A DNA stretch of 64,000 nucleotides from Vicingaceae bacterium (GTDB taxonomy: Bacteria > Bacteroidota > Bacteroidia > Flavobacteriales_E > Vicingaceae), in assembly GCA_026003395.1 (NCBI GenBank), contig BPHE01000011.1:20943-84942 (forward strand). The letters run 5' to 3'. Positions 1 through 8,642 of the stretch are shown piece by piece (position 1 is the stretch's first letter; each line of letters starts with the position of its first letter). Below the pieces are notes generated by a model. The model was given only the letters and a program-made list of their open reading frames with translations, ran no database searches and was not told the DNA's origin. A program made the translations under genes and the position numbers.

Positions 1-1
1 A

Positions 2-712
2 AGCGTAAATATAAACAAGATTGCCCTGATTCGTAATGCCCGGCAGGGAAATATACCTGATGTAACCAAAGCTGCAGTTGATATTGAAAATTTTGGTGCT
101 GAGGGCATCACGGTTCATCCACGTCCTGACGAAAGGCACATTAGATATTCGGACGTAAGACAAATCGCGCCACTTATTAAAACAGAATTTAATATCGAAG
201 GGAATCCTGTTATTGACAAATTTGTTGATTTAGTGTTGGAAGTCAAACCTCATCAAGTAACCCTGGTCCCCGATCATCCAGGGCAAATTACATCCGACCA
301 TGGATGGAATGTAAAAAAAGAGATGTCTTTTTTAAAAAAAATGATAGAATTATTTAAAAACACAGGCATTCGAACCTCTATTTTTGTTGATCCTGACCCG
401 GATATTATAAAAGCTGCTGCAGATACAGGCACCGACCGTGTAGAATTATATACCGAACCCTATGCAAAAACTTATCTTATCAACAAGGAAAAAGCCATAG
501 AACCTTATAAAATAGCGGCTGCCACTGCAAAAGATTGTGGGCTGGGTATCAACGCAGGACATGATTTGAATTTACATAATCTCAATTATTTAATCAGAAA
601 TATTCCTTTTATCGATGAAGTATCTATAGGACATGCTCTGATAGCAGATGCTTTATACTATGGGTTGGAAAATACTGTACAAATGTATTTGAGACAAATA
701 AAAGATTTATGA
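2..712 (+). CDS. pdxJ: Pyridoxine 5'-phosphate synthase (5' end outside window)
   Basis: Cytosolic enzyme that condenses 3-amino-2-oxopropyl phosphate with 1-deoxyxylulose 5-phosphate in the DXP-dependent vitamin B6 pathway. The window opens a few codons into the gene: reading starts at the conserved first strand (SVNINKIALIRNAR) and 236 codons follow before the stop. Family signatures visible are VHPRPDERHIRYSDV, the LVPD segment, GINAGHDLNLHN and the C-terminal GHALIADALYYGL. An internal methionine at 233 would give a shorter protein but would discard the first half of the TIM barrel, so it is not the start. The next gene begins within the stop (ATGA overlap), suggesting translational coupling. 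Identification is secure; only the first few residues are unseen. Confidence 0.96.
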   Translation, partial: SVNINKIALIRNARQGNIPDVTKAAVDIENFGAEGITVHPRPDERHIRYSDVRQIAPLIKTEFNIEGNPVIDKFVDLVLEVKPHQVTLVPDHPGQITSDHGWNVKKEMSFLKKMIELFKNTGIRTSIFVDPDPDIIKAAADTGTDRVELYTEPYAKTYLINKEKAIEPYKIAAATAKDCGLGINAGHDLNLHNLNYLIRNIPFIDEVSIGHALIADALYYGLENTVQMYLRQIKDL

Positions 713-1479
713 ACCTGAATTATATAAAACTTGGTGATAATCGGCAATCATTCATTATATTACACGGTCTGTTTGGCAGTTTAGACAATTGGATGACACT
801 TGGTAAAAGGTTTTCTATGCATTTTTCCGTCTATTTGGTTGATGCCCGGAATCATGGCCGGTCTCCCTGGCATGACCGGATAGATTACCCCTCTATGGCT
901 CAAGATATTGCGGATTTTATCCGGGACAAAGGTTTGGATAAGCCACATATTTTAGGCCATAGTATGGGAGGCAAAACGGCTATGCAATTGGCTTTAAACC
1001 ACCCGAATATAATTAATAAATTGATAGTGGTCGATATTGCCCCCGACGCCTACCCTGTTCGCCATCAAACAATCATCGACGCCTTAAAAACTGTTGAACA
1101 ATCCAATCCTTCATCAAGAAAAGAAGCCGAACAAATTTTGTCGCGATTTATACCTGAACCACCTGTGATACAATTTTTGGCTAAAAATTTATACCGCACC
1201 GAAAACGGAACTTATCGCTGGCGATTTAACCTTTCTGCCATTGACAGGTATATTGTTGAAATATCCGGACCTGTCTCGGGAAAATATATTTTTGACAAAC
1301 CGGCTCTTTTTATCAGAGGAGAATTTTCAGATTATATTCTACCGACTCACGAAAATAACATTAAAAAGTTTTTTCCTGCAAGTAAAATTGTAACGATAGA
1401 AAAAGCAGGACATTGGGTGCATGCCGAACAACCTGAAATTTTTTTTCAAACAGTGATGGGATTTTTGCAGGAAAATTAA
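709..1479 (+). CDS. Alpha/beta hydrolase, YbfF-like esterase
   Basis: Predicted cytosolic serine hydrolase of 256 residues with the alpha/beta-hydrolase fold. The oxyanion-side HGLFGSLDNW motif is near the N-terminus. The nucleophile elbow is GHSMGG, the acid is probably in GEFSDYI, and the catalytic histidine is in AGHWVHAEQPE close to the C-terminus, so the triad is complete. VDARNHGRSPW and VDIAPDAYP match the YbfF group of acyl-CoA/ester hydrolases; the natural substrate is not evident. It overlaps pdxJ by four bases (ATGA) and probably shares its transcript. It converges with the oppC-like gene with only a few bases between the stops. Family is confident, substrate is not. Confidence 0.9.
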   Translation: MNLNYIKLGDNRQSFIILHGLFGSLDNWMTLGKRFSMHFSVYLVDARNHGRSPWHDRIDYPSMAQDIADFIRDKGLDKPHILGHSMGGKTAMQLALNHPNIINKLIVVDIAPDAYPVRHQTIIDALKTVEQSNPSSRKEAEQILSRFIPEPPVIQFLAKNLYRTENGTYRWRFNLSAIDRYIVEISGPVSGKYIFDKPALFIRGEFSDYILPTHENNIKKFFPASKIVTIEKAGHWVHAEQPEIFFQTVMGFLQEN

Positions 1480-1483
1480 TACG

Positions 1484-2743
1484 TCAAGCCGAGGAAAATT
1501 TTTGAGACGCTTTTGCATCCAAAGCATCTCTCAAACCATTGCCTATGAAAATAAATGCCAGCACCAAGATCATGATAGCCAGACCGGGGATAATGGTCAG
1601 GTATTCTGTTCCGGCACCTGAAAACATATAACCTCTATGTTCACTGATTATTTTGCCCCACGTAGCTTGGGGAGGAGCTGCTCCGAGCCCAAGAAAACTC
1701 AATCCTGCTTCAATCAATATGGCAGATGCAAAGTTGGCGGCTGAAATAACAATCACAGGTCCCATAACATTGGGTAAAATATGACGGAATAAAATCCTCA
1801 CATCATTATATCCCAAAGCTTTTCCGGCCTCAACAAACTCCTTTTCACGTATGCTCAATACTTGTCCACGAACGACCCTGGCCACCTCCACCCACATTGT
1901 CAACCCCACGGCAACAAATACTTGCCAAAAATCTTTACCGATAACCAATGTAATAGCAATGATAAATAAAAGAGTAGGAACAGACCAAACCACATTGATC
2001 AACCACATAATGACATCATCTACCCAACCTTTTACATAACCTGCCACAGCACCTAAAAAAATTCCTATGACAATGCTGATGATCACCGAAATAAATCCCA
2101 CCGACAAGGATATCCAGGCACCTGACATCATACGACTCAAAAAATCCCTGCCATACAGATCGGTTCCAAAATAGAACTTTTGATTGATGATATGATTTTC
2201 CAGTATTTTCTTTTTTAACAATTCAAAATCTTCCTTATGTTTTTCTCCGTCATAAGTGGTAAATTCAAGCATCAAGCCATTTTGCACGATAGGTGATCCG
2301 GGTTTCAAATGATATACCACATCCGGAAGATCAAACTCCAGCCAGGCACCATTGTTTGGATTTTTACCAGTATATTTTTCCACTTGAATTTTTGTTCCTA
2401 CAAAACGATAAGAATATATAGGCATTTCAGTATAATCAGGCTCAATTCCCCATAGTAATTTTTCAAAAAAAGATTGTTGATTGGGGCGGTCATTTTTATT
2501 AATCCTGATCATCAATACTTCAAACCCCGGCGGTTTTAAAGTGATTTCTAAATGTTGCTTATTGGCTTTAGGCGAAGAATCCGGCCTGATAAACGGGCCC
2601 AAAATGGCTATTAACACAACAGATACTATCACATACACCGATATTACAGCCAGCTTGTTTCGTTTAAATCTTTTCCAAGCAAGATCATACAATGTATGCG
2701 ACCTTTCTTTTTCTGTTTTTATTTTATTTTCCTGTTTTTCCAT
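1484..2743 (-). CDS. Oligopeptide/dipeptide ABC transporter permease (OppC/DppC-like)
   Basis: Inner-membrane permease subunit of a peptide-type ABC importer, 419 residues. A cytosolic N-terminus (RFKRNKLAVISVYV leads into the first membrane segment) is followed by a long periplasmic segment of roughly 150 residues, then YGRDFLSRMMSGAW and the five-helix BPD_transp_1 domain. The coupling-helix region reads EAGKALGYND...RHILPNVMGP, typical of OppC. Most OppC proteins are near 300 residues; the extra length is the loop after the first helix. It starts at an ATG inside the 3' end of the glycosyltransferase gene (25-base overlap). No OppA or OppB lies in the window; a matching fused ATPase is encoded about 32 kb away. 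Substrate specificity is inferred from family only. Confidence 0.9.
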   Translation of the reverse strand: MEKQENKIKTEKERSHTLYDLAWKRFKRNKLAVISVYVIVSVVLIAILGPFIRPDSSPKANKQHLEITLKPPGFEVLMIRINKNDRPNQQSFFEKLLWGIEPDYTEMPIYSYRFVGTKIQVEKYTGKNPNNGAWLEFDLPDVVYHLKPGSPIVQNGLMLEFTTYDGEKHKEDFELLKKKILENHIINQKFYFGTDLYGRDFLSRMMSGAWISLSVGFISVIISIVIGIFLGAVAGYVKGWVDDVIMWLINVVWSVPTLLFIIAITLVIGKDFWQVFVAVGLTMWVEVARVVRGQVLSIREKEFVEAGKALGYNDVRILFRHILPNVMGPVIVISAANFASAILIEAGLSFLGLGAAPPQATWGKIISEHRGYMFSGAGTEYLTIIPGLAIMILVLAFIFIGNGLRDALDAKASQKFSSA

Positions 2744-3849
2744 TCCGGTTTACCCTTTATGGGCATTATGTTAACCCATAGTATAACCCAAGGATAGCAA
2801 ATGTAAAAAAAAGCTGCTTCTATCCAATTAATTTTAATTTTTGATATTTTTCCTGCCAAAGATATAAACAATACATCAATCGTGACTTTTATTAATGATA
2901 TTAATAGACCAATCACAATGTTTGAAAGGTTAAAAATTAAAATTTTAACGACCATTAAATAAAAAGCCAAAAAGTTTATCCCCCAAAACCAGGATCTCAT
3001 TTTGATGATTGTTCCCAAATGCTTCATTTTCCCCATCCAGCGTAATTTTTGTGAAAAATATTGCTGCCACGTTAAGGCAATATCTGTTTTAACGAACGCC
3101 CACACAGCATTCACTTTTATTTTGTTATTTGATTTTTCCAAAGCATAATTCAGTAAAAACATATCGTCACCGGATGCTATATCCGGACGCAAGTACTTCG
3201 TTGATTGCAAGTAAAAATTTTTTCTGACACCCATGGATGCCCCACTTGCCAGAAAGGGCGCTTTTAATTTTGCAGAAACGTATGTCAATAAGGAGAAAAC
3301 AGTGAACTCAACTTTTTGCAATATAAATAATAAATCATTTCTAAGATAGTCTTTTGCAGAGTATAAACCTAAAACCAAATCGTTGGTATCAAGAGCTATC
3401 AACATTTTTTGAATCCATTCTTTGGAAATCAGACAATCGGCATCTGTCAAAAGAATTTTTTCATTTTTCGCCGAAACGATTCCGGTGAGAACAGCTTGCT
3501 TTTTACCTTGTTCTTTATTTTTAACAATTATACATCGAAAATTGAATTTTCCGGTGCATTCCTTTATGATTGAGCTTGTATCGTCTTCACTGTGATCGTC
3601 CACGAAAATAACTTCTGCCTCTTGCCACCCTTCAAGAATATTTAAAGAATCCAACAAATCTTTAATTCTTTTGCTTTCATTGCGAAATGGAATGATCAGC
3701 GAAAACCCTTGAAAATTATGATTTCTTTTTGTCTTTTTTTCTTTTCTGACATGTAAATAAAAATAGAGCCCCACCAATGTGTTATGCAGGGTAAATAATA
3801 CTAACAACAATTCAATCACCACTGAGATTTTTTTAATTGAAATCAACAA
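2719..3849 (-). CDS. Family 2 glycosyltransferase, membrane-associated
   Basis: Predicted inverting glycosyltransferase of 376 residues. A hydrophobic N-terminal helix is followed by a GT-A domain beginning FSLIIPFRNES, with nucleotide-sugar residues in VDDHS, the metal-binding DAD in LLTDADCL, an acceptor-site GDD and the QKLRW form of the Q-x-x-RW motif. Hydrophobic helices follow at the C-terminus. This is the layout of processive or polyprenyl-linked GT2 enzymes; donor and acceptor are unknown. The frame opens with TTG codons (TTG-TTG-ATT) just after the aldehyde dehydrogenase stop. An ATG four bases upstream is out of frame, so the exact start is uncertain. The stop overlaps the oppC-like start, making a three-gene minus-strand run. 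Confidence 0.88.
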   Translation of the reverse strand: MLISIKKISVVIELLLVLFTLHNTLVGLYFYLHVRKEKKTKRNHNFQGFSLIIPFRNESKRIKDLLDSLNILEGWQEAEVIFVDDHSEDDTSSIIKECTGKFNFRCIIVKNKEQGKKQAVLTGIVSAKNEKILLTDADCLISKEWIQKMLIALDTNDLVLGLYSAKDYLRNDLLFILQKVEFTVFSLLTYVSAKLKAPFLASGASMGVRKNFYLQSTKYLRPDIASGDDMFLLNYALEKSNNKIKVNAVWAFVKTDIALTWQQYFSQKLRWMGKMKHLGTIIKMRSWFWGINFLAFYLMVVKILIFNLSNIVIGLLISLIKVTIDVLFISLAGKISKIKINWIEAAFFYICYPWVILWVNIMPIKGKPEWKNRKIK

Positions 3850-3872
3850 GCATTGCAGACGTTTTTAACTTT

Positions 3873-5318
3873 TTAATAGTATTTTATACAAACATTTTTG
3901 GGCTCGGTAAAAAACTTCAAAGCTTCAAACCCGCCTTCCCGGCCGACTCCGGAGTTTTTCATACCTCCAAAAGGAGTTCTCAGATCACGCAACAGCCAGG
4001 TATTCACCCAAACTATGCCGGCTTCCAAATGTTCGGAAACATACAATGCTTTGTTTATATCTTGTGTCCACAGATTTGCAGCCAAACCATATTCCACTCC
4101 ATTGGCCTTATCCAACAATTCATCAATAGTTTCAAACGGTTCAATGGTAACAACAGGACCAAAAATTTCCTCTTGATTTGTTCTGCAATTGATACTTAAC
4201 CCCTCTATCACCGTTGGGGCCACAAAATATCCATTGGCACAACGTCCTTGCAACTTAATCCTTTCGCCACCACACAAAATTTTTCCACCTTCTCTTTGTG
4301 CCAGTTCAATATATGCAAGAACTTTATTCATATGACTTTCTGAGACCAGAGCCCCTACTTGTGTTTCGTTTTCTAAAGGATCGCCAACCCTCAATTGTGA
4401 AGCTTTCTCAACAAATGCTTCTTTAAATTTTTCATAAACCGGCTTCTCGACATAAAGACGTGATCCGCATAGACATATCTGTCCTTGATTTGAAAAAGCT
4501 GCCAATATCGTTCCCTTAAGTGCTTTATCGAAATCTGCATCGGCAAAAACGATGCTCGGATTTTTTCCTCCCAACTCAAGTGAAAGCTTTTTAAACATCG
4601 GCGCTGCAATGGAAGCTATTTTTCTTCCGGTGGACGTGCCTCCGGTAAATGATACCGCTTTCACCAATGGATGAGCAACAATTGGCTCGCCCACACCGGG
4701 ACCTGTACCATGCACAATGTTTAACACCCCGGGAGGCAAACCGCATTCCATAGCAATTTCAGACAACATAAATGCAGTCATTGGCGTTATTTCTGAAGGT
4801 TTGGCTACCACCGTGCAACCGGCAGCCAATGCGGGAGCTATTTTCCATGTAAATAAATACAAAGGCAAATTCCAGGGAGAGATACAGCCGGCTATCCCCA
4901 CCGGTTGATGCAAGGTATAATTCACGGCTGTTTTCTCCATAAAATAACTCTCATTTTGTAGATGCAATATACCGGTAGCATAAAATTTAAAATTAGCCGA
5001 AGCTCTTGGTATATCAACTTTTTTTGAAAGATTTAAAGGCTTACCGTTATCATTGGTTTCGGCTAAGGCCAATTCGTCCAGGCGCTCCTGTATTCTAGCT
5101 GCTATTTTCAACATGTATTCCGACCTTTTTTCGGCCGGAGTATTTTTCCATTCATTGAAGGATTTTTGAGCAGCTTTCACGGCCTTCTCCACATCCTTGA
5201 CATTTGAATCGGGAATTTTGGAATAAACTTCTCCGGTTGCGGGATTTTTATTATCCAGGTATTGACCATCAACCGGATCATGCCATTGACCATCGATATA
5301 ATTTTTTATTATTTTCAT
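3873..5318 (-). CDS. Aldehyde dehydrogenase, 2-aminomuconate/2-hydroxymuconate semialdehyde type
   Basis: NAD(P)+-dependent aldehyde dehydrogenase of 481 residues. The cofactor domain shows ISPWNLPLYLFTWK, KPSEITPMTA and FTGGTSTGRKI; the general base is in LELGGKNPS and the nucleophile in NQGQICLCGSR. The C-terminal VNTWLLRDLRTPFGG and SGVGREGGFEAL match the ALDH8 / aminomuconate-semialdehyde dehydrogenase group of kynurenine and meta-cleavage pathways. No other gene of those pathways is in the window, so the physiological substrate is an inference from these C-terminal motifs. It is first in the minus-strand run with the glycosyltransferase and OppC-like permease. It is divergent from the histidine kinase, with about 100 bases between them. 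Confidence 0.92.
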   Translation of the reverse strand: MKIIKNYIDGQWHDPVDGQYLDNKNPATGEVYSKIPDSNVKDVEKAVKAAQKSFNEWKNTPAEKRSEYMLKIAARIQERLDELALAETNDNGKPLNLSKKVDIPRASANFKFYATGILHLQNESYFMEKTAVNYTLHQPVGIAGCISPWNLPLYLFTWKIAPALAAGCTVVAKPSEITPMTAFMLSEIAMECGLPPGVLNIVHGTGPGVGEPIVAHPLVKAVSFTGGTSTGRKIASIAAPMFKKLSLELGGKNPSIVFADADFDKALKGTILAAFSNQGQICLCGSRLYVEKPVYEKFKEAFVEKASQLRVGDPLENETQVGALVSESHMNKVLAYIELAQREGGKILCGGERIKLQGRCANGYFVAPTVIEGLSINCRTNQEEIFGPVVTIEPFETIDELLDKANGVEYGLAANLWTQDINKALYVSEHLEAGIVWVNTWLLRDLRTPFGGMKNSGVGREGGFEALKFFTEPKNVCIKYY

Positions 5319-5417
5319 GCTACTTAAGTATTTATTTTATGTTATTTGTAAAATAATTTTATCTGTGTAAAATTACACAAGCCGTTGAAATGAAAATTTT
5401 TTTTCTAAAATTGTTAT

Positions 5418-6869
5418 ATGAATAAGCGTAAATTTATTTTGGCTGTTTCGTTTGGAATATTTATAATATCAGCCCTTATATTTCTACAAATATATTTCAT
5501 GCGTTCTTTTTTTCTTCTGAAAGAAGAAGAATTCTCACATAACATTTATATAGTTCTTGACCATGTGGCCAAACAACTGGAAATCGAAGAAAATCGGCAA
5601 CGATTGAAATTTAAAGAAAGATTAAACGAATTTTTGTTGAATGGTCAATTAGACATTAAAAAAGACAGTATTTTAATAGAGGTTTTCAAAAAAAACCCTT
5701 TACTGTTTACACAAATGTCCAACGAAATTAATTTCGACGAAATGAACCGGGCACTCTGGATCGAAAAAGTGTTTTCACAAGTCAATTGGGGCGAATACAG
5801 ACCGGTTTACATGCGTTTCAATACGGATAAAATCGACTCTCTATTAAAAAACGAAATGAAACGCATGAATATCAAAACAAAATATGACTTTGCCGTCACC
5901 TATCAACAAAACGACATTATCATTTGCAGTAATCTTCAAAAAAAAGATTTAATACTCTCCTCACCTTATGTTGTTCAGATATATTCCGGAGAATTACTAA
6001 ACCGGCCGGTTTTTCTTCATCTTTACCTTCCTAAATTTCACCAATATATTTTAAAAGATATGTTGTTGATTTTGTCGGCATCGTCTATTTTGACTATTCT
6101 GATCATTGCCGGTTTCATCATCACCATTTACACAATCGTTCAACAAAAACGTCTAAGCGAAATTAAAAATGATTTTATCAGCAACATGACGCATGAGTTG
6201 AAAACGCCCATTGCCACCATTTCATTGGCAGAAGAGGCATTGGAAGATCCTGTGTTTTTCAATAATGAAAAACTTCGCAAAAAATACCTTGGAATGATCA
6301 AAGAAGAAGCCAAAAGACTCTCCGTAATGGTAGAATCGGTTCTTAAGAGTGCTACATGGCAAGAGCCGGAATTTAAGCTAAAAATCGAGGAAGCCGACAT
6401 TCATCATATTTTGGCAGAAAGCATACAACATTTTGCCTTACAAATAGAAAGCCGTGGTGGCACCATAGAAACCGAATTTCTTGCCGAAAATCCTGTCATA
6501 AAAGGCGATAAAGGACATTTGTCAAATGTCTTTAACAATATTATTGAAAATGCCATAAAATATTCTCCCGATAAACCCATCATCAAAATCACAACCCAAA
6601 ATACGGCCACAGGCATAAAAATAACGATTTCCGACAAAGGCATAGGGATCAAAAAAGAAGAGTTGAAAAAAATTTTCGACCGCTTTTACCGTGTACCCTC
6701 CGGAAACGTTCATAATGTCAAAGGATTTGGTTTAGGCCTTAGCTATTCAAAAGATATAGTAGAAAAACACGGAGGAAAGATAATTGTTGAAAGTGATTTT
6801 GGGAAAGGTTCAAAATTTATTCTATATTTACCCTTTGATTTTAATAAAAACGATTATGAAGAAGTATAA
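5418..6869 (+). CDS. Sensor histidine kinase
   Basis: Membrane histidine kinase of 483 residues. Helix one spans about residues 7-28, an extracytoplasmic sensor of roughly 185 residues follows, and helix two spans about 217-240. The DHp domain carries the phospho-acceptor histidine (residue 259) in NMTHELKTPIATISL. The ATPase domain has the N-box NIIENAIKYSP, G1 DKGIGI, an F-box RFYRVP and G2 GFGLGLSY. There is no HAMP: the second helix runs almost directly into the DHp helix, as in many Bacteroidota kinases. The response regulator starts inside its 3' end (14-base overlap), so the two form a coupled pair. The sensed signal is unknown. Confidence 0.95.
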   Translation: MNKRKFILAVSFGIFIISALIFLQIYFMRSFFLLKEEEFSHNIYIVLDHVAKQLEIEENRQRLKFKERLNEFLLNGQLDIKKDSILIEVFKKNPLLFTQMSNEINFDEMNRALWIEKVFSQVNWGEYRPVYMRFNTDKIDSLLKNEMKRMNIKTKYDFAVTYQQNDIIICSNLQKKDLILSSPYVVQIYSGELLNRPVFLHLYLPKFHQYILKDMLLILSASSILTILIIAGFIITIYTIVQQKRLSEIKNDFISNMTHELKTPIATISLAEEALEDPVFFNNEKLRKKYLGMIKEEAKRLSVMVESVLKSATWQEPEFKLKIEEADIHHILAESIQHFALQIESRGGTIETEFLAENPVIKGDKGHLSNVFNNIIENAIKYSPDKPIIKITTQNTATGIKITISDKGIGIKKEELKKIFDRFYRVPSGNVHNVKGFGLGLSYSKDIVEKHGGKIIVESDFGKGSKFILYLPFDFNKNDYEEV

Positions 6870-7563
6870 AATTTTAGTGGCCGAAGATGATTTAAATCTT
6901 GGTGAGTTGTTAAAAGATTTTTTAACGGCCAAAGAATATGATGTTGTTTTATGCAGGGATGGGGAAGAGGCATTCAAGTCATTCAAATCAGAGAAATTTG
7001 ACTTATGTGTTTTGGATGTGATGATGCCTAAAAAGGATGGTTTCACACTTGCCAAAGAAATCAGACAAATCAACAAAGAGATTCCCATTATTTTTCTCAC
7101 TGCAAAATCACAAAAACAAGATACTTTAGAAGGATTTATGTCGGGAGCAGATGATTATATCACCAAACCATTCAGCATGGATGAGCTGTTAAAAAGAATA
7201 GAGGTAGTCATTAAAAGAGTATACAAAGAACCCGGCTCAAAACCAGGCAAAGTTGAGACACCGAAAGAAATTAATATAGGTAAATTCATCTATAATCCGT
7301 TAAAACAAACATTAATCATAGACAATCAGGTTAAAAATCTAACCACCAAAGAAAATGAGTTGCTTAAACTACTGACAGCACAAGAAGGCGGAATGGTTCC
7401 AAGAAAAGAAGTTTTGGAAAAAATATGGGGGGCTGATAATTTTTTTACAGCACGAAGTATGGATGTTTATATTTCTAAGTTAAGAAAATACTTAAAAAAG
7501 GACCCGTCCATAGAAATTATCAACATTCACGGAAAAGGTTTCAAATTAATTGTACACGAATAA
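6856..7563 (+). CDS. Response regulator, OmpR/PhoB family
   Basis: DNA-binding response regulator of 235 residues and partner of the kinase just upstream. The receiver has acidic residues in LVAEDD, the phospho-acceptor Asp54 in CVLDVMMP, the switch Thr in IIFLTAKS and Lys in DYITKPFS. The C-terminal winged helix shows LTTKENELLKLL and SMDVYISKLRKYL, with GKGFKLI at the end. The ATG at 6856 (MKKYKILVAEDD) is chosen over an upstream in-frame ATG at 6784, because it places the receiver strand at the N-terminus and gives the short overlap usual for this gene pair. Target promoters cannot be read from the sequence. Confidence 0.95.
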   Translation: MKKYKILVAEDDLNLGELLKDFLTAKEYDVVLCRDGEEAFKSFKSEKFDLCVLDVMMPKKDGFTLAKEIRQINKEIPIIFLTAKSQKQDTLEGFMSGADDYITKPFSMDELLKRIEVVIKRVYKEPGSKPGKVETPKEINIGKFIYNPLKQTLIIDNQVKNLTTKENELLKLLTAQEGGMVPRKEVLEKIWGADNFFTARSMDVYISKLRKYLKKDPSIEIINIHGKGFKLIVHE

Positions 7564-7611
7564 AAAAATACCTATCTTTACGGCAACAAAATTTTAATAA
7601 ATGTTAAGGAA

Positions 7612-8112
7612 ATGATAAGCAAAAAAATTGAAAAAGCATTGAATGAACAAGTTAAGGTCGAAGCCATGTCGTCACATATTTATCTTGGTATGGCTTCTTG
7701 GGCTGAAATAAACGGATTTCAAGGTGTGGCGGAGTTTCTTTACAAACATTCGGATGAAGAAAGGATGCACATGTTAAAACTTATACGTTATATCAACGAG
7801 CGTGGGGGAAAAGCTACCGTTCCTTCCCTTGAAGCTCCACCGGTTTCCTATGCTGGTTTAAATGAAATATTCGAAAAAATTTATGATCATGAGGTAAAGG
7901 TTACCAAAAACATACACTCCGTGGTAGATCTTTGTCTAAAAGAAAAAGATTATACCACGCACAATTTCATGCAATGGTATGTTGCCGAACAAATAGAAGA
8001 AGAAGCTTTGGCACGTACTATTTTGGATAAACTCAAATTAATCGGTAACGACAAAGGAGGGCTATATCTGTTTGACAGAGATATCGCCACATTGGAGAAC
8101 AACGGTAATTAA
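7612..8112 (+). CDS. ftnA: Non-heme ferritin
   Basis: Cytosolic iron-storage protein of 166 residues that forms 24-mer shells and oxidises ferrous iron. The four-helix ferroxidase residues are visible: the Glu of NEQVKVEAMSSHIYL, the paired EE and nearby His of HSDEERMHM, and EQIEEEALARTIL on the later helix. Length and motif order are those of bacterial FtnA, with no heme-ligand Met of bacterioferritin apparent. AAGGAA lies just before the ATG, a rare Shine-Dalgarno-like site in this genome, and TATCTTTA about 35 bases upstream resembles a weak -7 element. The gene appears monocistronic or loosely coupled to the small protein that follows. Confidence 0.95.
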   Translation: MISKKIEKALNEQVKVEAMSSHIYLGMASWAEINGFQGVAEFLYKHSDEERMHMLKLIRYINERGGKATVPSLEAPPVSYAGLNEIFEKIYDHEVKVTKNIHSVVDLCLKEKDYTTHNFMQWYVAEQIEEEALARTILDKLKLIGNDKGGLYLFDRDIATLENNGN

Positions 8113-8136
8113 TCCCTTTACTAACAATATTTTTTT

Positions 8137-8490
8137 ATGATGCGCTGGTTTGCTTTTTTATTTTTATCCTTTTTGTCGCTTCTTGGCTTTTCTCAAAAGA
8201 AAAACAAAGTGTCTGCCACTGCATACGAAACAGAGGTAGTTGATTATCGTGATGCCTTTACCCGTAAAACAAAAAAGGGGTCGAATGTCAATTCGGGCAA
8301 AATGCCTTTCTTTTGGAGATTCTCAAAAAAGAAAAGAGCCCAATACCGTTTCTCCAGAAAAACCAGAAAAGCACCCGGTGAATCTTTTTCGGCAACCAAA
8401 AGCCGCTATTCTAAAAGTTTAATGAAATCCAACAGAAAAGCCGGTTCAAAATCATCCCGTTCAAAATCATCCGGAAGAAAAAAAGATTAA
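8137..8490 (+). CDS. Small secreted, strongly basic protein of unknown function
   Basis: I do not recognise the family. The 117-residue product begins with a clear signal peptide (MMRWFAFLFLSFLSLLGFS, then QKKNK). The mature part is dominated by Lys, Arg and Ser, and ends in repeated SRSKSSGRKK-like segments. No catalytic motif or cysteine is evident. Such composition fits a nucleic-acid-, polyanion- or membrane-associated envelope protein, but that is speculation. It follows ferritin by about 24 bases in the same direction. There are two possible ATG starts one codon apart. A real gene is likely because the signal peptide and the rest of the frame are continuous and codon use resembles the neighbours. 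Confidence 0.7.
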   Translation: MMRWFAFLFLSFLSLLGFSQKKNKVSATAYETEVVDYRDAFTRKTKKGSNVNSGKMPFFWRFSKKKRAQYRFSRKTRKAPGESFSATKSRYSKSLMKSNRKAGSKSSRSKSSGRKKD

Positions 8491-8591
8491 TCCCGAATTC
8501 TCAACTCTTTTTTTTCACTCATTTTTCGTCTACAAAGTTGATTGAATTAAATTTATTGGTGACGATTTAGAGATTATTTCAACATTTATTT

Positions 8592-8599
8592 TATCTTTG
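8592..8599 (+). promoter_or_regulatory. Bacteroidota -7 promoter element before yfiR-like gene
   Basis: TATCTTTG matches the TAnnTTTG -7 consensus of Bacteroidota primary sigma factor promoters and lies about 44 bases before the GTG start of the YfiR-like gene. No convincing -33 TTG at the usual spacing was seen. Confidence 0.55.
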
Positions 8600-8642
8600 G
8601 CTTGGAATTTGCAAAAATTCCTTTAATGCTTGTTTTCAAATT

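Noticed and set aside
3837..4199. 120-codon open frame opposite the aldehyde dehydrogenase
   Set aside because: Antisense to the conserved C-terminal ALDH motifs and without domain content.
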